Below are positions 1-13,369 of a stretch of DNA of 64,000 nt, in pieces (position 1 is the first letter of the stretch; each line of letters begins with the position of its first letter). The notes under the pieces were generated by a model. It made no database searches. It worked only from the letters and a program-made list of their open reading frames with translations, and was not told the DNA's origin. The stretch comes from Whitmania pigra (Eukaryota; Annelida; Clitellata; Hirudinida; Haemopidae): contig JAJTWR010000113.1 in assembly GCA_021613335.1 (NCBI GenBank), positions 1,452,501 to 1,516,500 of the forward strand, written 5' to 3'. Both the position numbers and the translations under genes were made by a program.

Positions 1-3000
1 AAGAAGAAGAGGTTCTCAGAAAACCTCTCAGAAGCTCCTTCCAAAAAGGCCAGGGTTTCCTATGTGCTCGAGGGGGATTTTGCAGATCAGAAACATCAAC
101 ATGAGGTTCTCCAAACTAGTCAGATTCTGTCCTCAGAATTTTATGTAATTATCCTCGTTATTTGATTTGGTAAAACCCAGTAGTGTTTTAATTATGAGAC
201 AATATTAGTAGTATTTTTAAGTAATTTCTAATCATAGGGGGTTCATAGTCTCAAGATGCACTTTTAAATGTTTTGCAGAATATTGCAATGCGTTTGTTTG
301 TTTCTTGCACCTTTCATACTTCATTCAAAAATGAGATTTTCTTTGATATAATTATACGAAAACTGTAATTAATTATATTTAATTATGAAATTCTTTCTCA
401 TGCAGATGAGACGGCCCATTCAGCAATCTAATGAAGTAGTAATTGAAATTAATCCTTCGAAAGAAAAGTATTTCTGCACTTGTTGCCAACTGAGTTTTTA
501 TTCTCTTTACGGCCTAATGGAGCACCTGTCCGACCACGATTCGACTTTCGAGAGTGCAAAGCCAGACGAGGTGAAGTTGTGCTACGAGTGCCTTCCGTGC
601 CACTGCACGTTTCGAGTCCTCGACGAATTGGAATCTCACCTCGTCGAGAAGCATTCGCAACTTGCGGTCGGACTCAAGCTTCGTCCGTTCGAAGGGAACA
701 TCCTCTCGGAAAGATTGAAAGCAGATTTCGTGCAACAAGCAGACGAATCGAAAAGATACGAGGTCGATGCCTTTGAAATCACGTCGGAAAAATTCAGTCT
801 CACCTCTGCAAGTAAAACCTTTGAGATCGACAACAACAACAATGACAAAAATATCTTTCACCTTTCGAATGATGATGTGCAACGACAACGTGGAAACGAT
901 TTGTTGGCAGGAAATGCCTTCGATGTTTCGGCATCGTCGTGCGAATCGCAGGATGCTTCTCCTATCTCGGAAACCCCGTTCGTGGACCTCGGAAACGCCC
1001 GCTCGGCGACTTCGGTGTCCTCGTGTCCTCGTTGTCCGGGCATGTCTTTCCTAAGTCTTCGGGAGAGGAGGTTGCACGAACTCTTGTGTCACGTGACCGA
1101 GAAAATTGTGGGTGGATGGTGCCTGGTGGACGAGAGGGAGGTCAGTGATCCGAGGGAGGATATGGACCAGAGGGAGTTCATGCTCATCCTGGGGCTCGAT
1201 TCTCTTTCCAGGAAGATGGTTTGTTTGTTTATTATAAATTATTTTACATAAAAAAATATTAATATAAATATATTCGTGGAGTGATAAAATTGTTATTCAA
1301 TAATAATGTGAATTTTAGATGGTAGTTAACGTTAATAAGCAATAATATTTATTGGCATTATATTTTACTTAAGCCCGTGCGGGTTGGCCAAATGGGTTAC
1401 ACGCATGTGTTCGGCAACGGTCGTTATGTGTCGTGTTCGAAACCCAGACTGCACTGCCACAAGCACCCTTGGAAGGAGCGCTGTGTAAATGATTTAAAGA
1501 AGCGCTACATAAATGAAGAACAATTCAAATTACAGATTGTGCATCACCACAAAGGTTCAAAGTTTAAAGAAAGTTTAGGCAACCACAGAATTATTCCAAC
1601 CGCTGTTAATATGGACCTAGGGGAATGCAAAAGAGAAATCTTTGATCAAAACCATGAAGGTTTGGTTACAACATTTGTATCTGTCTGATACTGAAATCAA
1701 CCAATTTCTCAAGTTGTAAATATTTTATTACATTGAAGTCAATCAATAAATTTATTAACCTATAAAATGCAAATGTTACAGATAAAGTTATAAAATCACT
1801 TAACTAAAAACCTGGTAATAAGGTTTCAATGTTAATTCAATGTTAATTTTTCATATTTCAATATCTCAAAACCTTTAAACTTACAGGTATGACGATGCTC
1901 ACCTGCACTACTGCTTCTCCAAATCTCCAGATGTTTTTGTCTCCATCATCAGAACAACAGGTAACCTTCAGATGTCCAGAGTGCCCATTCACCTGTGGAG
2001 ACAGCATTCTTCTGTACAGACACGAGAGAATGCACAGGACCGAACGTTTCTATAAATGCCTCAAGTGTTCCCAAACATTCACCACAAAAGCAAACTGTGA
2101 GAGACATCTAAGGTGGGGTAACTTAAAGTCATTTGAAAGCATATAAACTATCACCCTTTTTTCATCATTGTCATCATCATCATCTTCATTGTCATCGTCG
2201 TCGTCGTCATCATTTACTTAATTCAACCAGAAATTTTTCTCTTCCAGGAAGAAGCATTTGGTGATGACAAGAGATGAAATGGAAAAATGTTCCCAGCTGG
2301 TGAGATCTTCTAATCCTGATGATGATCCTTTGTCCAACTCCCCCCGTCCAGCTGAAACGGTTTGCAAGTATTGCGGAGAGGACTTCAAAATGGAAAGAGC
2401 ACTGAAACATCACCTCAGATCTCAGAGCAGCTGTCAACACAAACCATACACTTGCCAGGTTTGCATTGTCCTCAGTAGTTCGCTCAGTTTGGGCAAAAGT
2501 TTGAACTTTAAAAAAGAAGGTTCATTGAAAATGTATAAAGCATTTCTCAGTCTTTGATTGGGTTGAGTGGTTATGTGTCTTTGTAAAACATTTGCAAAAT
2601 TTTGAGTTTTGCAGTTTTGAGGCAACGTTAAAGAGCTTAGGGGATTATTTAGCATTTCTCGGAAGAATTTGTCATTGGTTTTTACAACTTCGACAGGTCT
2701 GCGGTACTGGCTTCTCAACAAAAGCCAACTGCTTGCGTCACATTCAGAAGCAACATTCCGACCTGAAACCTTTCGAGTCGCACATGAGAGTCAACTTGGA
2801 ACTTGTTGAGGCTCAGAAGAAGGTCAACAGGAATCACTTGAACTTGGGTTTTGATGCAGAGCTCAAGAAGGGAGATGGAGGCTTTGATTTGTTGCCCACC
2901 AGGCCACTCCAATCCCTGATTCTGGGACCTGCAGGCAGAGACAACCCAAAGAAACAGACACCATTTGAGAGCACTTCAATCTTGGATTTGAGGCAGATGA

Positions 3001-6000
3001 CCACCAACGAGGTGGAGACTTCATCGGACGAACCTCTGGATTTTAGTTTCAAGAAAGAGGAACTCAGGATTTTTCCAAAGCCCGAGCTTCGTCCAAAGAC
3101 AGATTCCCCTGTCGATTTGTCGCTGAAGAAGCCTTCGACCCCTAAGCAAGCTTTTCTTTCTGGTAATTCTTTCTTTACTGCCTGCTCCAGCAAACATTTT
3201 CCTCACAAGACTTCCTACGTCAACCTCAAATCCATCTTGAAACCATTTCAAGCGAGTGCTTCTCCTCACAACTCGTGTTCAAAAGAGGATTTGAAGCACT
3301 TCAATCCTCGCACGAACAGATTCCATTGCCCTCTTTGTGGCGCCATTTTCAAACATTCAGAAAAGGTTTTATTCTTATGTTCGATTTAGTTTTGGTTCAA
3401 CTTTGTTTTAAATAGTTTTTTAGTAATTCATTTTTATCTATTGTTCATTCAAAATTACTTTGTTTGCCTAAGTTGTTCTATGAATTGCCTGCTACCTCAG
3501 ATATAATTTATATGGTGTTGTAGAGGCTAACCACTACTGCGTTACTTAATATTTCTTACTACACTGAATGAATGAAATGTTTGATTAATTAGACTTAATT
3601 TGTTGTTTTTCTTATGTTCCTTTTCAATCAATTTACTTTGAGCCAAACTTCACCTTGAATCTACAAATTCCAGCAATCTGATAACCTCCAACCATCTTAC
3701 CAAGCCCACCAATTAAGCATTTTATTGTGCGAAGATCCTAATAAATAATGTCTAGATAACATTAACAACTTAATTGCGCTTATTGAGGAATCAAGTGATT
3801 TTAGAATTTGTGAGCAACAAATTAATGAATATATTTGTTTGCAGTTACAATCCCACCTGCTCACTCACAACCTCGCACTGCCATCTTCTGATGTGGCACC
3901 GTCATCACCACCACTGTCATCGTCATCACCATCATCATCGTCATCATTATTACCTTCCTCTTCTCCATATGTTCAGGTAAGTTATCCTATTATGTGATTG
4001 TCTCATCTTGAATGATATTAACACAGCACGCAATGATAATTCCGATTAAATAATGACACGATATCAATCATAATATTCCAATAAGTTTTAAATGTCAACA
4101 TTTCCTTAACCATTGTAACACTCAATTCTTCAAAAATGCAATCCATTTTGAAATGATTCGCTTCAGTCGAGCATCACGAGGAAGACTGAACCAAACTCTG
4201 CAGATTTTGAGCAAGGGATGAAAATCATCAACAACAACAACAACAACAGTCCTTCTTGTAAAAATGCCAACACATCAAGTGATGCTCATCACCAAACCAA
4301 TCTGCTCTCAATTCCTCTCTCTTCGTTATCATCACCATTCCATCCACCGTCATCGTCTTCGTCATCTTCGTTTCCGATAGCTCAAATCATGTCCAACCTC
4401 ATCATGGGTGCTCCTGCAACGGTCGGATCCACGGGAGGAAAGGTCGGTTTTTCGAGCCTTACTCGATGATGATAATGATGGCGGTGATGATCATAATCAT
4501 CATAAGAAACTGTATTAAACAACAAGTGCAATAAATTTAATAAAAATAAATCAACTTTCGTAATTCAAGGTTGGTCTGAACGATAGGAGATTTCGTTTGA
4601 GTGCCTCGAGTTTCAGTCAGAGGTTGAAGATGAGCATGTCGAATGGTCGCAAGAACTCCTACTCGGATTCCCCCCACAAACTCAAGTGCCACTTCTGCCC
4701 ACGTGCTTTTCCTTGGATCAGTTCTCTCAAAAGGCACCTACTCACTCACACAGGTCAGTCGTTGTCATCGCCTTTCGCAGCCCTTCGCACATTCATTTCG
4801 TCTTTACTGTCATCAGCATCATCATCACGATCATCATCGTTACATAAACAGCTAACCGTAACCACTTTTCAAAATTATTGACTGAAGTACTTCAACTTAC
4901 GAAAGGCCACAAGCCGTTCAAATGCGTGAAATGCATGGTGACGTTCTCGACCAAGTCGAACAGAGAGCGCCACATGATGAGGAAGCACGGGATCAACATC
5001 AGGGATCAGTCGCTCGGTCAGATGCTCGACCAGTGCTACAACTGCCACCTTTGCGACTCGTTGCCCTTCGCTTCCCTCGGTTGGTGGAGTCGGCGCGTAA
5101 TGACTCTGTTTCCCATTTCGATGCTTTAACCACTGCGTGCTGCATTATTTCTCGGCGTCATCGTAACCGATCGAGTTAGCCTGATTCGACCTAAAATAAT
5201 TGTTAATCAAGCAATAATTTAAATTATTAAAATTATTTTAAATTAATTAAATCACTCAAATAATTGTCAATCGAATGCTTGTTGTGCAGACATGTTGTTG
5301 GAGCACCACAAGGAGATGCATGCGCATTCTGGATCGGTGCTCGACCTTCCACCTCCACTGGTCATCGAGCCGCGAGAAGAGGATGCCGAGGACTTCAATG
5401 ACTCCATTCAGGTGCTGCATTTGCATTTACAACAACATCAGCGCACAAAACAAAAAGATGTGGCATGTAATGTAATTATTTCATTCAACAACGTAATTGT
5501 CTCCAGCAACACTAATGCGTAAAACAGAACGATACTGCGCAACATAGAAAACACTATACACACAACCTTTGACAGCCTAAAAGGGAATTTGTTCAAAATG
5601 ATGAAAATGCAACTAGAACAACAATAAATTCTGTGAAGCAGAATGAAATTTGAAATTTGTCGTCGTTGTTGTTTTGAGCAGATGACCAACACGAGCAACA
5701 ATGATGAAGTCGAGTTGCCACACGATCCTTCAACTTCACTCTTGTTGTACAGCGACACAAACACGCTTCTCGACATTCTTGCAGCCAAAGCAAAGTATGT
5801 ATTCTGAGAAGCCATTAAATAAACATTGACTATTACATTATACATTGTATTATGAAAATCGTAAGTTTAACTTGAATAAATAATAAAAGTAAATATTATT
5901 TGATTAAATATAAACATTAACTTTGCAATTGATTAAATAAGTTTTTAATTCAGTAAATACTTCAGTAACATAGGAACTATCTTCAAATTCATTGGTTAAC

Positions 6001-7691
6001 ATTTCCAGGTCAACTCCTATCATTTTGGGTCACTCCAACCTTGCCTCCAAGAACTCGCAGCACGTGAACCCCGAGAGAGACAATTACAACGTCGACAAAA
6101 TCACGAGCTGTTGGAAGTGTGACTTGACGTTCGAATGTCGCAAGGGACTTTTGAGACATTTGAAGGAACACAATGTCGACCTTCCTTACAAGTGCTATCT
6201 TTGCGATGCTTCTTACGATACCAGGATGGACAGCTTGCAACACAAGGTTACCTTGTAGACATGATATTGCTGCTGCTGCTGCTGATGATGATGATGATAA
6301 CGATGACGATGATGATGATGATGACCATGTAAAGATGATGAGGAGTGTTGTAACTTTACAATTGATGCTCTTAATTTTGATGTTCTGTTGTGATGTTTTA
6401 ATCTGTTCTTATAGTTAATTGTTTCATTTTAAATTAATCAGATGCTTTTAAAACTAGCTTTCTCATTAGGATCATTCATGTAAATATCGTTAAAATTCAA
6501 CATTTATATACAAATATGCAGATATCTGCCCACCCTCATGACTGGTTGTCAATCAAGGAGAAGAACAAAGTCAGTGATGACGTGCTCAAATATTCCGACT
6601 TCATGGACAAAATCGTTGAGGAAACTTTGGCGGGAAACCTCCAAGGACGGAGGATTATGACGTCATCACAGGATGGACTGGACCTTGACCTAAGACCGGA
6701 GACCGATTATGCTCAGAGGAAGGTCTTCTGCACTCTCTGCCCGAAGAGGTTTTGGTCTTTGCAGGACCTGAGGAGGCACATGAGATCTCATACAGGTGCG
6801 TCGGTGTAAATCATTCTTGACAAAAGGGATTAGTGCAACATCTCCTTGGATGTCGATGATGTTCTGGTTTTTAATTTTGGTCGAATTAATTAATTTCTTA
6901 ATACATTATTGCATTGAAATCATTACATTAAATTATTACATTTAACAATCAAAGGTGAAAGGCCTTTTGAATGTGACGTGTGTCAGGCAAGGTTCACTCT
7001 GAAACACAGCATGATGAGACACAGGAGGAAGCATCAATCTCAAAACATCGAAAACATCAACTTCTATTCTAATCTCCCGAACAACAACAACAACAACGAG
7101 ATGGCCACCAACAATGATTGCAACTTGGTTGACTACGATGACTTGGAGGAAGATGAAGGAGATAGTTTCATCGGATCCAGCCAATACGAGGCCGAGAACT
7201 CAACAGAAGCCAATTGCAACGAAGAATCAAATTTGGAAGGAGGTCCGTTGGGTTTGCTTTTATGTTTGATGGTTTGAAGGAGAAATATTTTGAATTTCTA
7301 ATGTTTAATTTTTAAAGTAATAACAATTCCTGCAAAATTACTTATAATATATTAACAATATTTAAATAAGTAATATGTAATAGCATCTAAATGGCTAGCA
7401 TGAAATACTCTGATGATATGGGCATGGTGCTACTTAAATGAACTACATTTCCCTTTTTTATAATTAAAAGTATTAATATTGGAATGACCATAGTTAGTTG
7501 AAACAAAAATGGTTGAAATTAAATTTTATTTTAAAGCTGAATTGAACGCTGAAGATCAAGTGCACGAGTTCATGGATGATGATGATGACGATGATCATTG
7601 CGATGATGAGGACGAGAATTATGAGTTGGTGATCGATGAAGATGCTCACCATCAAATTGGAATGGATGAAATCATTCCAGGAGAGGCTTAA
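1..7691 (+). CDS. RREB1: RREB1/Hindsight-like C2H2 zinc-finger transcription factor (5' incomplete)
   Basis: Fifteen exons join in frame: 1-144, 406-1218, 1931-2112, 2248-2458, 2697-3365, 3845-3976, 4167-4442, 4570-4753, 4906-5079, 5290-5411, 5682-5794, 6009-6246, 6522-6795, 6955-7242, 7537-7691 (3975 nt; stop TAA at 7689). Exon 3 could instead start at 1887 with exon 2 ending at 1222. The product has many C2H2 fingers, several split by introns and restored by splicing, for example the [13 protein letters not shown] finger across 2112/2248. The [18 protein letters not shown] finger followed by [15 protein letters not shown] is, to my recollection, characteristic of RREB1. PLDFS (3033-3047) and PVDLS (3108-3122) resemble CtBP-binding motifs. 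The start encodes a basic KKKR stretch, and the C-terminus is acidic, with a run of Asp. By family it is a nuclear DNA-binding regulator linked to Ras/MAPK signalling and epithelial morphogenesis. The true start lies left of the window. Confidence 0.88.
1371..1520 (+). mobile_element. tRNA-derived SINE, copy in RREB1-like intron
   Basis: A tRNA-like head has an A box (TGGCCAAATGG, 1385-1395) and a B box (GTTCGAAACCC, 1435-1445). It is followed by the family's body with CACCCTTGGAAGGAGCGC and a GCGCTACATAAAT end. It lies in the intron between exons 2 and 3. Matching copies lie at 11.6, 41.6, 47.6 and 57.7 kb. Confidence 0.75.
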
Positions 7692-8600
7692 GATGCTTCA
7701 TCTTGTGAGGTGAAGATGCTGATGAAGAAGATGATGAAACCTATTTGAACTGATGGTGTGGGGACTGCATTGAATTGCTTAGGCATTCACAACATCTGAG
7801 TTCTTTTGAGCTTCCAGTTGTGAAGATTCAGTCATATTTTGAGTCAGGATGGACGTCGTTGTCCGAACATTTTCCAACACGTCCGCCTTTTTGTTGTGCT
7901 TTGGAAATTTCCATGATTAAGTTTGTTTTTGGAGGCCTGTTTGGTTTTCTTACAACTTGTTCCGTTTAGACACGAGAATTAACACGTTTTATAGATTTTT
8001 AATTTCTTGATTGTCACGAGCCTTTTGCAATTTTCATTCCTTTATTTTTGTACATTTCCACCAGTGTAAAGGCATTCCAACTGGTACATTTCCATTTAAC
8101 AAGTTTTCCTTCCAACATATCGTTTCCCGTTTGCCAGAGAAGACCAACTACTTGAATGCAAATTGCATGTCCAGTTCCGTTTTGTTTCAGCTCTCTTTGC
8201 AAGCGTTACATTCCAAATTCATTCGTTTGTGAGATTTCACGAGATTATTTTCCGGATTATTGAACTTTAATTTTGCATCGAACGAGTTGCATTCATCCAG
8301 CTAGAGGCCTCCTCCACTCCAGTGGATTGCGCAGATATTTTAGAACGTTGTTATCGTCAGTTGCCTTGCACGTTCCTTGTTAAATAGTGCCTCACCTCAC
8401 TTTTAACCGTCATCCCTCGAATCTACTTCAATCAATTATTTAATGTTTGCAGGTTTTTTTGTCGTATTTCATGATGGCCTAAAGAATTGAATGTTCTGCT
8501 GAAGAAATTAATTTCATAAGAACGCCATTTCTTAGCACCAGACCGGACGATATTTATCATTTTGTCTTAAAAAATAAAATCCAATCACACATCACTTTTC
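7692..8600 (+). promoter_or_regulatory. 3' UTR and poly(A) signal of the RREB1-like gene
   Basis: After the stop at 7691 no further coding exon is seen. The first clear AATAAA is at 8573-8578, which would give a 3' UTR of about 0.9 kb. The next gene on the right runs in the opposite direction and ends at 8841, so the two genes converge. Confidence 0.5.
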
Positions 8601-8840
8601 ACGTAACTAAACTAATCAGCCAACATTGAAGACTGGGAAAAGCAAAAATGAACACAGAACATGGGTCCATGTAATGATAGAATAAGTAGTGGTCTGTGTT
8701 TTTAAGCTGTGTTCAACTGCTTCAATTGATTTCCAGAAGCTGAATTATGTACTAATATAATATAATAATAATAATAATATATACTAATGAATTATGAATT
8801 ATTTGGCATGCACTGCATAACTAGATGGTCGGAATGAACT

Positions 8841-11800
8841 TCAAGATGGTATTTGTTTGAAATAAAATGCTGGAGAAGGCTTGATGACGATAGTGACTTT
8901 GAGGGAATCTCCCTCGGGACCGGAGAGCAAAGTGCAGGATGGGGGTGGCTCGTCGGCAGATCTTCCAGGTTGCGTCTGCGCCCTGCAGCAGGAAGCCGAT
9001 CGGTTGAGGAGGTGATAGGGCACGAGGTCGTTTATGTGTCTGGTTCTATCCAAGATGTCGAAGGAGAGGGATCTCTTTACCATTTGGCAGATGTGCTCCA
9101 CATTGTCCTGAACCCCCGTCACCAACACGCACACCGTCACATTTCTCTGACCCCTTTGGAGATCCAGCCCTTTCTCCCAGGCTGAACATTCTTTTGATTG
9201 GTTGCAATGAAGAGTCAATCTTACGGTGTTGTAAGTGTCGCCATGCACCTCGACGTTTCTCCAGAGTCCGATCATGATGCAGCGCTGGAAAACGACACCT
9301 TTTGGAAACAGTTCCACCGTCCAATCCCAGGCAGGGTTGGTTTCATCTGGAAGGATGGAACTGGATGGACTCGAGAAAACAACGGACCTGTGGAAGCAAC
9401 AGATTTGTGAGATTAGAAGCTTTTAACACTTTAACAAAATGTTTCAATTTGAAACTAATTTTGTTTGTCTCTAACAGTATTAAAAGAAAATAGACAAGAT
9501 TTCTCATCTAAATCCACAGAATCTATCCAACTGATGGACAAGAATTCTTGGGATAATACAAATGGATTAAACAGATTTAACGAATTAAAATTTCCATAGA
9601 AGCTTTAAATATAAAAGGTAAGTGACATGTTTGCATTATAAAATTTTTAATGTTATAATGTTTCCTTTAATTTTACATTTAAATGAAAATTGCATTAAAA
9701 TATAACTGTATGTAATTATGACTTCTAGAACTTGCCGCACGAGTAACCATGGCAACCTACCTGACCTCGTGCTGAGGAAGCGAAGCGAACTTGTCTATGC
9801 AAAGTGTGGTGCTCCAAATTTCATTCGTATAGTTTCTCGGTGTCACTTGGCTCTCGTCAAACGTGTTCTTCAGATAATTGCAGAGATCTTTCATGAACAA
9901 TTACTTGCGTTGATGAAGATTAGATTAATTAATCTTAATGAACTTATTTATGTATATGTTTATTTTAAGTGGAAATAAAAGGAATGTGATTTGTTTATTA
10001 AAACTCAATTCTTAGCACAATTTTCATCAAAACACATTTACCAGTTGAGTATTTATGACACTTTGTTTCAACATCACAATCACCTCTCAAATGGATGGCA
10101 CTCTTTGCAACATCCTGCAGCACGAGAGCTTTCTTAGCATATTCCTCCACCACTGCTAGCAACACTTTCAGCTTTCTATCATCATGTGAGGACTGAGGAG
10201 ATGATGATGATGCGCTCATGAGGCTGTGGACGTGGAAATTCCCAAAGTCAGAATGTTGCAACCTATCCACGTCCGAAGTGATGGCATTCAACTGGGTATG
10301 AGTCATCAAAGGAAATCTTATGCTGGAAAACAACTCGCGAGCTTGGACGAAGTCTGATGCATTTAAGTCAACTTGCGGACCGGTTTCAATGTCCGAGAAG
10401 CACTTGGAGTCCGACGACGAAGCGTTTCCGATGTCGCAGTCGTCAGAGACGCTCTGGTTGTAGTTGCTCAACCACCACTGCACAACACCTTGGTACAAAA
10501 TGAATTCATCAGGAATCACCAGATCAGACTGCTTCAGAAAGGACAGAAGGAGATCAAATTCTATGGACAGAAAATCAGGACAACTCAGAACCTGAAAAGA
10601 AAAATATAATCTTATAATTGATAATGATAACAATATGCAGACTGTCAACTTTAAATCTTACATTGTTGCACTTGATGAGATTACGAAATTTAAGTTTGTC
10701 TTAAACAAATGAACATTCAAACTAAAAGACTAAGTATTAGTTAAGTAGACCACAGAATGGTTAATAACCATTAATCCAAATAATGTTTTAATGTTTTATT
10801 TCTTAAAATGCTGAAAGAGTCTATTTCATATTACATTTTACATGTCTATTTCAGATAAGTTGGTATTGACTTTATAAAAGTTCAAGCATATGAACTGCTG
10901 GCACTGAATAGCAAGATGTTTGTGACCAGCATATTGACCATATTGAAGCCAGGAAATTGCTCTGTTCTGCTCAACTGTCGAAACAAGATGGCAACACATG
11001 TAGTTGATGCAAACCTCCTGTGTGACAATTAACAAGTTGCCAATGTATTTTACATAAATCCATGATTTAAAATAATTGTTAATTATCAGTAATTATTTCA
11101 AGATATTTTGTTGTCGCAAACATATACGAACGAATGTAACTCACATGTGATAAAACAATAAGAAATGTAAGAGCAATAATTTCAAAAATAACTGAGTATT
11201 AAAAAAATATTAAAAATTCATTAATATTTTGGAAATTAAGAATTATAAATTTACTTGCAAATCTTTAACATCATATTTGTCTGCCAACATGAGAACATTC
11301 AGAACCATGGAGTGACGGAGGGCAATACGTCCCGAATACAAATATTCCAGGAACAATTCAAACACTGGGCTCAGGCTGGGGTCCTCATTCAGACAAACCT
11401 TTGTAAAATACATTTGAAAACAAATTTAATCAAATTCTATATTCAATGAACATCAATCAATTATAAATGTAGTTAATATACATATTTATTTATGCCAAAT
11501 GCATAGCATCAGAGGTGCTTCTTATAACCATTTATATAATTTATATATATTTAGCATGTATATAGCGCTCTTTCCCCCCTGGGCGACAGTGCAGGCTGGG
11601 TTTCGAACGCGACGCATTATGACTGTTGCCATTATGCAGGAACGTAATCCGTTCGGCCAGCCTGCAAGCCATCAATTTGATGGAACACAAAATTCTTATA
11701 ATAAATAATTGAATAACTGTTGCATTTTATAAAAAAAAAAAGCCAGTTCCAAAATCCTCTTAATAAATCAGGCTGACATTGAATTCCAAAAGACTTTAAA

Positions 11801-12143
11801 ACCTCAAATGTGCTGCATTCATTCCAGTTCTTTCCAGTCAGCATGACCTTAAAGACTTCACTGGCACTGCACAATATGAGTTTATGGGCAGGGTACTCCC
11901 TCCTCTCTCCCGACCCACTTAGAACAACCAATCGTACGTCGCTCAGTTCGGAGTTGTTGAACAACCCGCTCAAGCGACCGAGGAGTAGACAAGAATTTTC
12001 GACCACTTGACCGAGCTCGTGGTTGAAGACGGTCTCATTCGTTATGGCTTTGCAACCCGGAGTCAGTTGCGTCTGCTGATATTTTCGCTTCATGGGTGAA
12101 GCTTCGTCGATCCTCTTGCCTCTTTGGGGAGATGGACCCCTTT
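8841..12143 (-). CDS. BTBD17: BTB-BACK domain protein, BTBD17/Tango10-like
   Basis: Minus-strand exons, 5' to 3': 12143-11803, 11398-11255, 11017-10842, about 10583-10042 (or starting 10591), 9887-9761, 9387-8841. Exon 1 carries the BTB fold (SELSDVRLVVL, then YPAHKLILCSASEVFKVML). Exon 2 completes it with FLEYLYSGRI and ADKYDVKDLQ. Exons 3 and 4 read as a BACK domain, including LLLSFLKQSDLVIPDE and IRFPLMTHTQLNAI. Exon 5 has a PRNY motif, and the last exon ends in a segment reading VVFQRCIMIG and later VTIVIKP. This order, without kelch repeats, fits BTBD17/Tango10 as I remember it. The start codon is not fixed: exon 1 is open upstream of the ATG at 12093, so further 5' exons are likely. The exon 3/4 junction keeps frame best with the 10583 acceptor. 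The cellular role is not shown by the sequence. Confidence 0.75.
11552..11672 (-). mobile_element. tRNA-derived SINE, antisense copy in BTBD17-like intron
   Basis: Read on the minus strand it has an A box (TGGCCGAACGG, 11659-11649), a B box (GTTCGAAACCC, 11608-11598) and the GCGCTATATA end near 11555. It lies in the intron between the first two exons of the BTB gene, in the same orientation as that gene. Confidence 0.75.
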
Positions 12144-13369
12144 CTAAAAGTGAATTTTGATTTGCCTAATTTATAGTTTTGCTTTAATCATTATTTATTT
12201 AATTTTAATAAGCAAGTGCTATTTCAACTTAGAATAAGTGATGCTTCTTAGCTCTATAGCCCTCTGTAAGTCTTAAAAATTCTGTTAGTTTAAAGTCAAT
12301 CCATCAAACTGCTAATAACTACCTACATCTTATCAGATACCCTTCATTGGAACATCGTGGACTAATACATCCCTCAACACGAATATTTCAAATAGTGCAA
12401 ATTTCTGTTGAATCAATTCAAAGCTTCCAAAGCTCAGGCATTTAACACAACTAATGTGAAATACATTTGTATAATAAACATGCTATAGCAGAGACCTGGA
12501 TAGGATGCTTTAGAAAAAGTATCTCTATAAACATTATGTTCTATTTTAAAGCTCTTGGACTCCATGCTTCCCAAAGCTTCATCATCTGTACCAACTACCA
12601 AAGCTGCTTTCTGGGACTCTTTAATATCTCCGGTAAGAATTCACAAACATGCTACTAGATTAAATGGAACTGAATAATCCTTAATATCAGAGATTCTGCC
12701 CAAAGGCTAATATTCCCGATGCGCATAATTTCACACAATCCGATGCGTAAACATAAAAATTATCTTGCGCAATATGCTCAACATAACAATTATTTATAGT
12801 TAAGAAGACCTGTAATAAGAACAATCACTTGGAGATCATTCCGTAAATCCCAAATATTGAACAGTTACTTAAAGCAAAATAGCAAAATGATTAGAAGCAT
12901 CGCGTTACATATAATCAATACCCAACTCATATAACCATTAAATTAATTATCTGTAATTGAAAAGTGCTCTTCGCATTCCACCCAGGCTTACAATTTCACA
13001 ATCTTTAGTCTAATTGAATTAATAAATAAAATGTCGTGAAACTCTTAACGAAATACCAAATGTTTCAGAAGTAAAGCTTATATTATTAATATGTATAAAG
13101 ATATCATATTATTAGGGAAGTCGTTTAGTAATCAGAAGCCACTTGTTTTGAAATTCGATTTTGTTTTAGCAATCGCTTATGGCTTAAGTATACAAAATTG
13201 TGGCCATGTCAGCGAGTTATTTCGGTCCTTATGACATCAAGTCGGTTGAAAAGTTACAAGCTTTTGCGCTTTTCTATCGCAAGTTATTGATAACACTTTC
13301 AAAACTCAGTCCATCGGCAAGTTCACACTCTAGGGACTGCAAAATCTGTAAGCTTTCCAGGGCCAGAAA
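12144..13369. other. AT-rich non-coding stretch
   Basis: No convincing coding region is visible. The 5' end or promoter of the BTB gene and any further 5' exons should lie here, but I cannot place them. Confidence 0.5.

Noticed and set aside
514..888. Minus-strand open frame of 124 codons
   Set aside because: It is opposite RREB1-like exon 2, which has zinc fingers in the plus frame.
1385..1445. A functional tRNA gene at the A/B-box sequences
   Set aside because: The same head recurs with a shared non-tRNA body in several copies, which fits a SINE. I see no proper acceptor-stem pairing or pol III terminator just after the head.
9718..9978. Plus-strand open frame of 86 codons
   Set aside because: It is the antisense shadow of the minus-strand BTB-gene exon 9887-9761, which has good splice sites and a family motif (PRNY).
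12467..12658. Plus-strand open frame of 63 codons
   Set aside because: No domain, no splice context and no coding-like composition.
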